Shown here: piece by piece, positions 1 through 6,542 of the stretch
Layout of the letters: each line of letters begins with the position of its first letter
Numbering within the stretch: the stretch's first letter is position 1
Source of the DNA: Thermomicrobiales bacterium
GTDB taxonomy: Bacteria; Chloroflexota; Chloroflexia; Thermomicrobiales; UBA6265
DNA length: 10,156 nucleotides
NCBI GenBank assembly: GCA_025937615.1
Contig: JAICRA010000025.1
Span: 1 to 10,156 of the forward strand
Direction: 5' to 3'
Position numbers and translations under genes: made by a program
Notes under the pieces: model-generated
The model's input: only the letters and a program-made list of their open reading frames with translations
What the model was told of the DNA's origin: nothing
Databases searched by the model: none

Positions 1-305
1 ACGGGGGTCTGCGCGCCGGGCGGGACGACCAGTGCCGAGAGGGCCAGGCTGCCGTCACCGGCGCGATAGAGGAGCCATGTCCCGATTCCCGAGCCCATCC
101 CACCGTCCGCAGCCGGCTCTTGATACCGCTCGGGAAGCCAGGTCTTGTCGGCGAGCAGATCGGCAAAGTGCGGACGGATGGCGGCCAGAATCTGGCGGGG
201 GTCATCATGCTTGTTTCGAATGCGGGTGACCTCGGTGATGAACGCGCGAAGTCGCGGATTGTCGACGACGTACTCATCTTGCCCAGTTTTGACAGTGGCA
301 GTCAC
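1..305 (-). CDS. Cupin / cysteine dioxygenase-like metal enzyme, N-terminal part (runs off left edge)
   Basis: Translating the minus strand from a GTG at 305-303 gives 101 residues that stay open to the window edge. The sequence has an acidic helical N-terminus, then FADLLADKTWLP (about residues 47-58), GMGSGIGTWLLYRAGDGSL (69-87) and LVVPPGAQTP (92-101). This pattern is typical of the small double-stranded beta-helix enzymes of COG5553, relatives of cysteine and 3-mercaptopropionate dioxygenases. In that family the iron-binding His-x-His follows directly after PPGxxTP, so the metal site should lie just outside the window. The GTG start is supported by a strong ribosome site, AAGGAGG, five bases upstream. 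The gene diverges from the FAH genes and may share regulation with them. A thiol or sulfur-compound dioxygenase role is inferred from the family. The catalytic half is not visible, so substrate and activity are open. Confidence 0.8.
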   Translation of the reverse strand, partial: MTATVKTGQDEYVVDNPRLRAFITEVTRIRNKHDDPRQILAAIRPHFADLLADKTWLPERYQEPAADGGMGSGIGTWLLYRAGDGSLALSALVVPPGAQTP

Positions 306-610
306 GGGAACCTCCTTCGTGGTTCGTCAGCGCGGGTGATTTGACACAGCCTACACCCAGCTGAAGGTACCTGGCATGCAGCCTGCGAGCGCCATCAAAC
401 AGGTCATGTGTCGAAGGCGAAACTCATGATGCATTTGTCGCCTGCATGATCCGGTGTACAGCAACCGCCGGCTATGGCGATGACCTGCTGCCCTTGCTGA
501 GATGGACTCCCGAGCGAGGTGCAGCCCATTGACACGGCGCCGAAACAATGCGAAACCTGCTGAACTCGTCCAATGCCATGCCGTGACGTGACAAGAGGAG
601 CAGACCCGCG
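306..610. promoter_or_regulatory. Divergent intergenic region between the cupin and FAH genes
   Basis: This 305-bp spacer lies between divergent starts and must hold both promoters. Two exact TTGACA hexamers are present on the plus strand (341-346 and 529-534), but neither has a convincing -10 box at 16-18 bp. A small interrupted inverted repeat occurs at 415-443 (AGGCGA and TCGCCT), overlapping two copies of CATGAT at 425-430 and 445-450, which could form an operator. No protein family is recognisable in any frame here. AGAGGAG at 594-600 is the ribosome site for the first FAH gene, 10 bases before its ATG. Confidence 0.4.
311..317 (-). promoter_or_regulatory. Ribosome binding site that fixes the GTG start of the cupin gene
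   Basis: The minus strand reads AAGGAGG here, five bases before the GTG at 305-303. It is a near-perfect Shine-Dalgarno sequence and is the main reason to call a real gene on this strand, where plus-strand reading frames show nothing recognisable. Confidence 0.75.
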
Positions 611-1543
611 ATGCGCATTGCCACGTTCGATGACGCCCGGATAGGGGTCGTCGCCAACGACGATACGGTCGTCGATGTCACCGATCTGTTGCAACTGTAT
701 GAGCCGCTTGGTCCCGAGGATCTTCTGCCAGATCTGATTACGCACTTCGACGAGTTGAGACCGGAGTTGGAGCAGCGCGCCGCCGCCGGCAATGGTAAGC
801 CGCTTGACAACGTGCGATTTCGTTCGCCGCTTACCCGTCCGTCGAAGATCATCTGCCTGATGGGAAACTATCGCGAGGGCACCGACCGGCCTCTGCAAAT
901 CCTCGATCTTTTCTTCAAGTCGCCTGAACAGATTTCGGGACCTGGCGATACGGTCGTGCTGCCACCGCACCAGGCCAACATCTTTCACCATGAGGGCGAG
1001 ATCGCGGTAGTGATCGGCCGCGAAGCGAAGGATCTGAGTGCTGACGAGGCGATGGACGCGGTCTTTGGCTACGTCGCCTACAACGACATTTCCGCCCGCG
1101 GACTGGGGCGAACCGGCATCAACAGCTTTCTCGGCAAGTCATTCGACACATTCGCCGCGTTCGGCCCCTGGATCGTGACCAAAAATGAAATTCCGGATCC
1201 GCAGTCACTGAGCATCACCGTCGACGTCAATGGCGAACGCCGCCAGGACTACTCCACGACAGACATGGAGCGGCCGGTTCCCGAGTTGCTCACTTACATC
1301 TCCTCGGTGACGACGCTACACCCCGGCGACGTCATCTGCTGTGGCACCAATCACCAGGGGCTCGGCTCGGTGCAGGATGGCGACGCGGTCGTGACGACGG
1401 TCTCCGGGATCGGGTCGTTCACGGTTCACGTGCGCGACGAGCACGAGCGGGCATGGCAACGCGGGATCGACCGGGAGGCCGGCGAACGCGTCAAGGCCGC
1501 GGCGCAGCATCCGGTGGCGCAGGTAAGTGGAGGATCTGCCTAG
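611..1543 (+). CDS. Fumarylacetoacetate hydrolase (FAH) family protein, first paralog
   Basis: This 310-residue protein has a short N-terminal beta domain (MRIATFDDARIGVV) and a C-terminal FAH fold. It carries the family's metal site: FHHEGE at 125-130 (E128, E130) and YNDISARG at 157-164 (D159). GKSFDTF at 175-181 supplies the conserved Lys176 near the active site. FAH-fold enzymes use a divalent metal to hydrolyse acylpyruvates or hydrate/decarboxylate 2-keto acids in the cytoplasm. The usual GTPxGVG loop is replaced by CGTNHQGLG (about 244-252), and the segment LMGNYREGTDRP (83-94) differs from the common GLNY motif, so the substrate is unclear. The ATG has AGAGGAG ten bases upstream. The stop codon directly abuts the ATG of the second paralog, so the two are almost certainly co-transcribed and translationally coupled. 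The family is certain; the specific reaction is unknown. Confidence 0.92.
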   Translation: MRIATFDDARIGVVANDDTVVDVTDLLQLYEPLGPEDLLPDLITHFDELRPELEQRAAAGNGKPLDNVRFRSPLTRPSKIICLMGNYREGTDRPLQILDLFFKSPEQISGPGDTVVLPPHQANIFHHEGEIAVVIGREAKDLSADEAMDAVFGYVAYNDISARGLGRTGINSFLGKSFDTFAAFGPWIVTKNEIPDPQSLSITVDVNGERRQDYSTTDMERPVPELLTYISSVTTLHPGDVICCGTNHQGLGSVQDGDAVVTTVSGIGSFTVHVRDEHERAWQRGIDREAGERVKAAAQHPVAQVSGGSA

Positions 1544-2437
1544 ATGAGGCTCGTACTGACAGGTGACGACCGCATCGGTGTGCTCCGAGATGGCGGCATG
1601 GTCGACGTCACTGATGCCTTCGTGGACATCCGCTATCGCACCGCTGCTGACCGCATGCCCCGCGTCCTGGCGACGTTCCAGGAGCGCCGCCCTCGTCTCG
1701 AGGAGATGGCGGCGACAGGTGAGACGCTGCCTGTACCCGAGCTACAACCACCTGTGCCGCGCCCGCCCAAGCTGATTGCGGCGTTCGGGAACTACCGTGA
1801 GGGATCCGATCGCGAGCGGCAGACACAGGATATGTTTCTGGAGAGTCCGGATTCAGTGATCGGCCCCAACGGTACCGTCGTTTTGCCCAATCATCCCGCC
1901 ACGATCTTCCATCACGAGGCCGAGTTGGCGCTGGTCGTCGGCCAACGAGCCAAGGATCTTCCGGCCGATGAACGCTCGCTCGAGGCGCTGGCCGGCTACA
2001 CCTGCGCCATCGACATATCGGCACGCGGGATGGGGCGCATCGGTCCCAGTCGCATCGGGAAATCGTTCGACACGTTCACGCCGCTCGGCCCGGCCATCGT
2101 GACTATCGACGAGGTCCCGAATCCCCAGGACCTCCATGTCACGCTGACGGTGAACGGCGAACCGCGACAGGACTACACCACGAGGGACATGGAGTACAGC
2201 GTTGTCGAGGTCCTCGCTTTCATCAGCTCATACATGACCCTGGTACCCGGCGACGTCATCTTGTGTGGGACCAATCATCAGGGACTCGGCGCACTCCAGG
2301 ATGGAGACCACGTCGAGATGACGGTCGCCGGCATAGGCACCCTCAATGTCTCCGTGCGGGACCCCCAGCGCCGTCAGTGGCCGCGCGGAATCGACGAGGA
2401 GATGGCCGCGCGGCAACGCGCAGTGGGCGCGTCATAG
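1544..2437 (+). CDS. Fumarylacetoacetate hydrolase (FAH) family protein, second paralog
   Basis: This 297-residue protein aligns along its whole length with the preceding gene product, with roughly half the residues shared by eye. It retains FHHEAE at 122-127 (E125, E127 as likely metal ligands), AIDISARG at 155-162 (D157), GKSFDTF at 172-178 (Lys173) and the unusual CGTNHQGLG at 241-249. All recognisable metal and active-site residues are therefore intact and neither copy looks decayed. Its ATG follows the upstream TAG with no gap, and GGAGGA at 1529-1534 inside the upstream gene serves as ribosome site. The pair could form a heteromer, since FAH enzymes are normally dimers, or could handle two successive or alternative substrates. 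Both options are inference. It is probably a cytoplasmic 2-keto-acid or acylpyruvate-type hydrolase or hydratase. The exact substrate cannot be read from sequence. Confidence 0.92.
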   Translation: MRLVLTGDDRIGVLRDGGMVDVTDAFVDIRYRTAADRMPRVLATFQERRPRLEEMAATGETLPVPELQPPVPRPPKLIAAFGNYREGSDRERQTQDMFLESPDSVIGPNGTVVLPNHPATIFHHEAELALVVGQRAKDLPADERSLEALAGYTCAIDISARGMGRIGPSRIGKSFDTFTPLGPAIVTIDEVPNPQDLHVTLTVNGEPRQDYTTRDMEYSVVEVLAFISSYMTLVPGDVILCGTNHQGLGALQDGDHVEMTVAGIGTLNVSVRDPQRRQWPRGIDEEMAARQRAVGAS

Positions 2438-2443
2438 CGCGCC
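2426..2443 (+). other. GC-only hairpin centred on the stop codon of the second FAH gene
   Basis: GGCGCG (2426-2431) pairs perfectly with CGCGCC (2438-2443) around a TCATAG loop that contains the TAG stop. It could help end transcription or stabilise the FAH transcript, but the following bases (TTCCATC) are not a U-tract, so a classical intrinsic terminator is not supported. Confidence 0.35.
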
Positions 2444-2592
2444 TTCCATCAGCGCCGGAACAACCGTGCGGCTTGCTGGTCGAGTCTCCGCCCTACGTCG
2501 ATACGAGGCCGAATTGACGGTTCGCCAAACAACGAAAGGAGTGGCGCCGGGAACCTCTTTGCTCTCCATGAATGGCCGCAAGTCTAGGCTAA

Positions 2593-2614
2593 GGTAGCCA
2601 CCGGGTAGCCGGTG
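2593..2614 (+). repeat. Overlapping direct repeat and hairpin in the leader of the binding-protein gene
   Basis: GGTAGCC occurs at 2593-2599 and again at 2604-2610, 11 bp apart, about one helical turn. Overlapping it, CACCGG (2599-2604) and CCGGTG (2609-2614) form a perfect 6-bp stem with a GTAG loop. The element ends about ten bases before the AAGGAG ribosome site (2624-2629). It could be an operator half-site pair or an mRNA leader hairpin. The evidence is structural only. Confidence 0.3.
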
Positions 2615-2623
2615 ATAACTGCA

Positions 2624-2629
2624 AAGGAG
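2624..2629 (+). promoter_or_regulatory. Ribosome binding site of the substrate-binding protein gene
   Basis: AAGGAG lies eight bases before the ATG at 2638 and decides this start over the in-frame ATG at 2674 (residue 13), which has no comparable upstream site. Confidence 0.65.
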
Positions 2630-2637
2630 CAGAAAGC

Positions 2638-4344
2638 ATGAGCCAGCGAGACCAGCGGAATGGGCGAGGAACGATGCCGATCGACGAGCAGTTGCTCAGG
2701 CGGCGCCTAAGCCGGCGGTCGGTCGTGCGTACCGGTGCGGCCGGCGCGGCGGGACTTGCGGCGGCCGGAACCCTGACCTCTGTTGGCGCCGTAATGCAGC
2801 GCGGTGACCTGCTGCGCGCTTCTCCACTCCTGCAAGAGTCAACGCCGGCGGCTGAAGGGATCTACGGTGGCCGGCTGCGAGTAGCTACCACCGGCCAGCC
2901 GGCAACGCTCGACGGCCACTTCGTTGCGCAGCGAACTATCGGTCTCATCGACTGGAACATGTTCGAGGCCCTGTTCACCTTTGACGCCGAATACAACACG
3001 GTCCCGATGCTGGCCGAGGGGATCGAAGTCAGCGACGACGGATTGGTGAACAAGATCACACTGCGCCAGGGTGTGCCTTTCCACAATGGTGAGGAGATGC
3101 GCGCGGCCGACGTGGTCGCCTCGTTCAATCGCTGGGCTCCGGTGGCTAGCCTCGGTCTGGCTATTTCGGCGTTCCTCGAGGAAGTGGTCGAGGTTGATCC
3201 TTACGCTGTGGAGTTCAGATTGACGTCTCCGCTCGTCGCTTTGCCCAGTCTGCTCGCGCGCCAGCAGTCGGGTCTCTCGATCCATCCCAAGGCGATCATG
3301 GAGGCTGCGGCGTCGGAGCCGATGACCCCCGAGCAGTACATCGGCACGGCGCCCTATAAGTTCGTGGAGTTCCAACCGGACCGCTTCACGCTCCTCGACC
3401 GGTTCGACGATTACGTCGGGGTCGATAGCGAGCCGAGCGGGTACGCCGGCCGCAAGGCGGCCTATCTCGATGAGATCGAGTTCATCCCGGTGCCCGAAGA
3501 GGCCGCACGCGTCGCCGGTCTGCAGGCGGGTGAATATAACTATCTCGAGGAGATCATCCCTGATCAGATCGCGGTCCTGCAGGACTATCCAGGAGTGACA
3601 ATCGAGATCCTCCCGCCACGCAGCTACGGCGTGATCATCATGAACACCGCGGGCGGGCTGTTTACTGATCAGACGCTGCGGCAGGCGGTGCAGGCGGCGA
3701 TCGAGGTCGAGTCGAGCGGTCAGGCGACTCACGGCGAAGGGTATTTCGAGCCGGGCCCCGGCATCATGCTACCGCAAACGATGTGGGCCTCGGATGTGTC
3801 CGCTGAGCTCTACAACCAGAACAACCCTGAGAAAGCGGCTCAACTCCTGGCGGAGGCCGGCTACGATGGAACGCCCATTCGCCTCCTTTGCACCGAAGAG
3901 GATCTGGGTGATTACAACGCGGCCGTCGTGGCGCAACAGCAGCTCGAACAAGCTGGTTTCACTGTCGAGCTGGAAGTGACCGACGAGGCGACGCTGGAAG
4001 AAAACCTGGAAGACGACGAACGGTGGGACATTACGACGAATGCCATCGTCTTCCGACCCGACCCGGTTCTCATCGACCGTTTCGTGAGCTGCTCCCAGGA
4101 TGGCAAGTGGTGCACTCCCGAGAAAGAGGCCGTTATCGAGCAGTTGCAGACCGAGTCCGATTTCGAGGCTCGTTATGCGGCGCTCGAGGAGCTGCAACGG
4201 CTCTTTTACGAGCAGGCGCCGATGGTCAAGCTCGTCAACAACTACGGTGTCGCGGCGCTCACATCTAATGTCCAGGGACTCCTCGGTCGGATGCATTTCG
4301 AGCTCGAGCCCGAGTTCACGAACTGCTGGCTGGAAGAGGCGTAA
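2638..4344 (+). CDS. ABC transporter substrate-binding protein, family 5 (peptide/opine/nickel type), Tat-exported
   Basis: This 568-residue protein begins with a twin-arginine signal: LSRRSVVRTG at about 24-33, followed by an Ala/Gly-rich hydrophobic stretch to about 52. There is no lipobox cysteine, so it is probably exported folded and not anchored as a classical lipoprotein. The mature part starts with GGRLRVATTGQPATLDG (about 77-93) and contains the family signature around 140-166 (ITLRQGVPFHNGEE followed by ADVVASFNRW). This marks the SBP_bac_5 family, which feeds dipeptides, oligopeptides, opines, glutathione, sugars or nickel to Dpp/Opp-type permeases. The length of about 570 is normal. 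It is followed by the two permease genes, separated by 170 bp that hold a hairpin and heptamer repeats. That arrangement could allow more binding protein than permease to be made. The ligand is unknown; the neighbouring enzymes suggest a small organic compound and not necessarily a peptide. Confidence 0.93.
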   Translation: MSQRDQRNGRGTMPIDEQLLRRRLSRRSVVRTGAAGAAGLAAAGTLTSVGAVMQRGDLLRASPLLQESTPAAEGIYGGRLRVATTGQPATLDGHFVAQRTIGLIDWNMFEALFTFDAEYNTVPMLAEGIEVSDDGLVNKITLRQGVPFHNGEEMRAADVVASFNRWAPVASLGLAISAFLEEVVEVDPYAVEFRLTSPLVALPSLLARQQSGLSIHPKAIMEAAASEPMTPEQYIGTAPYKFVEFQPDRFTLLDRFDDYVGVDSEPSGYAGRKAAYLDEIEFIPVPEEAARVAGLQAGEYNYLEEIIPDQIAVLQDYPGVTIEILPPRSYGVIIMNTAGGLFTDQTLRQAVQAAIEVESSGQATHGEGYFEPGPGIMLPQTMWASDVSAELYNQNNPEKAAQLLAEAGYDGTPIRLLCTEEDLGDYNAAVVAQQQLEQAGFTVELEVTDEATLEENLEDDERWDITTNAIVFRPDPVLIDRFVSCSQDGKWCTPEKEAVIEQLQTESDFEARYAALEELQRLFYEQAPMVKLVNNYGVAALTSNVQGLLGRMHFELEPEFTNCWLEEA

Positions 4345-4353
4345 ACGGTTGGC

Positions 4354-4367
4354 GGCTATTGGCTGTT
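4354..4367 (-). repeat. Degenerate inverted copy of the GATAGCC heptamer
   Basis: The plus strand reads GGCTATT then GGCTGTT, followed by AGGCT. This is an imperfect version of GGCTATC, the reverse complement of the heptamer repeated at 4467-4487. It starts ten bases after the binding-protein stop codon. The match is imperfect, so common origin is an inference. Confidence 0.35.
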
Positions 4368-4382
4368 AGGCTGGCAGCGTAA

Positions 4383-4417
4383 CGGGGTGGCAGGAAGCAG
4401 GACCCCATGCCACCCCG
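4383..4417 (+). other. Strong intercistronic hairpin between binding-protein and permease genes
   Basis: CGGGGTGGCA (4383-4392) is perfectly complementary to TGCCACCCCG (4408-4417), giving a 10-bp GC-rich stem with a 15-nt loop. There is no T-tract after it. In operons of this type a stem behind the binding-protein gene often protects the upstream mRNA from 3' decay or reduces read-through into the permeases. That role is inferred from position. Confidence 0.55.
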
Positions 4418-4466
4418 GGACTCGCTACGTGCCGTCTGATCATCGAGCAGTCGTCACCCAAAAGTG

Positions 4467-4487
4467 GATAGCCGATAGCCGATAGCC
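4467..4487 (+). repeat. Three perfect tandem copies of the heptamer GATAGCC
   Basis: GATAGCC occurs at 4467-4473, 4474-4480 and 4481-4487 with no mismatch, in the leader of the first permease gene, 27 bp before its GTG. Heptamer tandem repeats of this kind are known as dispersed intergenic elements in some bacteria (the STRR class of cyanobacteria). Whether this one is dispersed in this genome cannot be seen from the window. Confidence 0.85.
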
Positions 4488-4514
4488 GAAAATCGCCTCT
4501 CGCGGAGACTACGC

Positions 4515-5465
4515 GTGCTGGCATACATCATCCGTCGCTTGCTGCTGCTGATCCCGGTCCTCCTGATGGTCGGGGTGATCGTGTTCACGCTGATGCATCT
4601 CACACCTGGGGATCCCGCCTCAGTGATGCTGGGGCGGGATGCAACGGAGGAGCAGAAGGAGGCGCTGCGCGAGCGCCTCGGCCTCAACGAGCCGGTCCCT
4701 GTCCAGTTCGTCAATTGGTTTGGAGGCGTGCTGCGGCTCGATTTCGGTGACTCGCTGTTCATGGGCAAGCCGGTGATCGAGGCGCTGCTGGATCGCGCGG
4801 AACCGACCGTCTTGCTCGCCTTATACGCGATGACACTTTCTATCGTAATCGCGATTCCAGCCGGGGTGATTGCCGCAGTGCGTGCCAACTCGCTGCTCGA
4901 TCGGCTACTCATGGTCGTATCGATCAGCGGCGTGGCAATTCCCAGCTTTTTCTTCGGCATCCTCTTGATCCTGCTCTTCGCGGTCGTGCTTGGCTGGCTG
5001 CCATCGGGCGGCTACGTGGATTTCGGCGTTGATCCGATCGAGCATTTCAAGTACATGCTGTTGCCGACCCTCACGCTTGGCTTCGGCGCGGCCGGGCTAT
5101 TGGCCCGCCTGGTACGGTCGACGATGCTCGACGTGCTCAATGAAGACTATGTGCGAACTGCCTATTCCAAGGGCCTTGCAGAGCGGCGGGTGGTCGTGGC
5201 GCACGCCTTTCGCAACGCGTTGATTCCCGTGCTCACCATCATTGGCGTGACGTTTGCCGGCATGCTCGGCGGCGCCGTCGTGATCGAGAACGTCTTCAAC
5301 ATCCCGGGGATGGGTCGGCTCCTGGTGCAAAGTGTGGTCCGCCGGGATATCCCACTGGTCCAGGGCGCGGTGATGACGGTGGCGGCAATCGAAGTCCTGG
5401 TGATGCTGGGGGTCGATCTCCTGTACGTCTATGTCGACCCGAGAATTCGCTATGGCACTGACTGA
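4515..5465 (+). CDS. ABC transporter permease, DppB/OppB type
   Basis: This 316-residue membrane protein begins MLAYIIRRLLLLIPVLLMVG, with a first transmembrane helix at about 8-27 typical of DppB-type permeases. LTPGDPASVMLG follows at 29-40, and then about five more hydrophobic segments (roughly 98-122, 131-160, 180-200, 236-258, 283-305). The cytoplasmic EAA loop that contacts the ATPase is at about 212-237 (YVRTAYSKGLAERR, then HAFRNALIPVL). ENVFNIPGMGRLL near 258-270 and YVYVDPRIRYG at the C-terminus are family hallmarks. The start is a GTG with GGAG seven bases upstream (4504-4507). It would pair with the next gene product to form the membrane channel for the substrate delivered by the Tat-exported binding protein. 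The 3' end overlaps the next gene by 14 bp, indicating translational coupling. Confidence 0.95.
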   Translation: MLAYIIRRLLLLIPVLLMVGVIVFTLMHLTPGDPASVMLGRDATEEQKEALRERLGLNEPVPVQFVNWFGGVLRLDFGDSLFMGKPVIEALLDRAEPTVLLALYAMTLSIVIAIPAGVIAAVRANSLLDRLLMVVSISGVAIPSFFFGILLILLFAVVLGWLPSGGYVDFGVDPIEHFKYMLLPTLTLGFGAAGLLARLVRSTMLDVLNEDYVRTAYSKGLAERRVVVAHAFRNALIPVLTIIGVTFAGMLGGAVVIENVFNIPGMGRLLVQSVVRRDIPLVQGAVMTVAAIEVLVMLGVDLLYVYVDPRIRYGTD

Positions 5466-6372
5466 AGCCGTCGCGACGACTAGCCGCACTTCGCCGACGA
5501 AGAGCGGTCAACTGAGACTCTCCGCGATCACGCCAGCATCGAAATACTATTGGGTGCGATTGCTGCTCGAGAATCCGGCCGCCGTCGCAAGTCTCGGCTT
5601 CCTGCTCCTGATGTTGCTCCTCGCCATATTTGCGCCCGCTGTCGCGCCGTTCGACCCAAACTTCGTCAACCCGGCCGATCGCCTCGAACCACCGTCGTCG
5701 ACGTACTGGTTCGGTACCGATGACCTGGGCCGCGACGTCTTCAGCCGCGTGATCTATGGTGCGCGTATCTCCCTCTTGGTCGGGGTAACGGTAATGGTGG
5801 GGGCAACGGTCCTCGGGTCCCTCATCGGACTGGTCGCCGGATATTACCCGCGCCTCGACTCGCTATTCATGCGCGTCATGGATGGGTTGGAGGCGTTCCC
5901 TAGCATTCTTCTCGCTCTCACCATCATGGCCACCCTTGGCCCGGCAACAGAGAACGTGATCGTCGCTCTGTCGGTCGTCTACACACCAAACATTGCCCGG
6001 CTGGTGCGGGGCACGACGTTGATGAACCGGCAGCAAACATATGTCGAGTCTGCGAGGGCTATCGGTATGCGCGACTTCCCAATCATGCGCCGCTACATCT
6101 TCGCAAACTCGCTGTCGCCGCTGATCGTGCAAGGGACATTCGTCGTGGCGTTCGCGATCCTGACCGAAGCCTCCCTCTCGTTCCTCGGCGCCGGCGTGCC
6201 ACCCAGGACTCCGACATGGGGCAGTATCGTCAGTGACGGCCAACCCCGGCTGCAGCAAGCCTGGTGGATCTCGGTCTTCGCCGGCTCCTTCCTCTTCGCC
6301 ACCGTGCTCGCCACCAACCTGATTGGCGACGGGCTGCGCGACGCGCTCGATCCCCGATCAAGGAAGCGGTAG
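5452..6372 (+). CDS. ABC transporter permease, DppC/OppC type
   Basis: This 306-residue membrane protein has a soluble N-terminal tail of about 40 residues, a transmembrane helix at about 43-63 and the conserved WFGTDDLGRDVFSRVIYGAR at 86-105. Further hydrophobic segments lie near 105-130, 152-176, 225-245 and 272-291. The EAA loop is at about 197-225 (YVESARAIGMRD, then RRYIFANSLSP). LSFLGAGVPPRTPTWG (242-257) and LIGDGLRDALDP (290-301) are typical DppC endings. The ATG at 5452 lies inside the end of the upstream permease gene; an in-frame ATG at 5431 would add seven residues, and neither has a strong ribosome site, as is common in coupled genes. No ATPase gene follows, so the importer must borrow DppD/DppF-like subunits encoded elsewhere or on the other side of an undetected break. 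Confidence 0.94.
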   Translation: MALTEAVATTSRTSPTKSGQLRLSAITPASKYYWVRLLLENPAAVASLGFLLLMLLLAIFAPAVAPFDPNFVNPADRLEPPSSTYWFGTDDLGRDVFSRVIYGARISLLVGVTVMVGATVLGSLIGLVAGYYPRLDSLFMRVMDGLEAFPSILLALTIMATLGPATENVIVALSVVYTPNIARLVRGTTLMNRQQTYVESARAIGMRDFPIMRRYIFANSLSPLIVQGTFVVAFAILTEASLSFLGAGVPPRTPTWGSIVSDGQPRLQQAWWISVFAGSFLFATVLATNLIGDGLRDALDPRSRKR

Positions 6373-6467
6373 AGTCTGCCGGCAATCATCCCCTTTCCCT
6401 CCAGGTCATTACGCAGGCAGCGGCGGAAGCGACTCCGCGGACGTCTTCATGTTGCAGCCGCGTGGAA

Positions 6468-6489
6468 CCGTTTGCGTGACCGCAACCGG
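6468..6489 (+). other. Weak hairpin after the permease genes
   Basis: CCG-T-TTGCG (6468-6476) can pair with CGCAA-C-CGG (6481-6489) around a TGAC loop, with one internal mismatch. It sits in the 170-bp gap after the second permease and could end that transcription unit. No T-tract follows, so the terminator role is weakly supported. The rest of the gap (6373-6529) shows nothing recognisable. Confidence 0.25.
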
Positions 6490-6529
6490 GGCGAGTGACT
6501 GCGCTACTGACGGGCGTTCGAATGCGAAC

Positions 6530-6535
6530 GGAGGA
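6530..6535 (+). promoter_or_regulatory. Ribosome binding site that decides the start of the small acidic gene
   Basis: GGAGGA lies seven bases before the GTG at 6543. The in-frame upstream alternatives, GTG 6495 and ATG 6522, have no comparable site, so the shorter product is preferred. Confidence 0.6.
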
Positions 6536-6542
6536 TTACCTG

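Noticed and set aside
341..346. TTGACA as a -35 box (also at 529-534).
   Set aside because: No TATAAT-like hexamer is found at 16-18 bp from either copy, so a sigma-70 promoter is not supported by sequence alone.
404..991. A 195-codon minus-strand frame reaching into the spacer before the first FAH gene.
   Set aside because: Most of it is antisense to the FAH gene, there is no convincing ribosome site, and the product has no family resemblance.
2839..3732. A 297-codon open frame on the minus strand.
   Set aside because: It is antisense to the binding-protein gene, whose plus-strand product has a clear Tat signal and family-5 signature. The antisense product shows no recognisable domain.
4383..4417. 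Intrinsic terminator after the binding-protein gene.
   Set aside because: The stem is strong but no T-tract follows, and the permeases needed by the binding protein lie just downstream. An mRNA stability or processing role fits better.
4467..4487. Possible CRISPR or direct-repeat array.
   Set aside because: The units are only 7 bp and adjacent without spacers, so they are a tandem repeat, not a CRISPR array.
5431..5451. Upstream ATG at 5431 as the start of the second permease.
   Set aside because: It has no ribosome site and would deepen the overlap with the first permease to 35 bp. ATG 5452 gives a normal N-terminus, though the evidence is not decisive.
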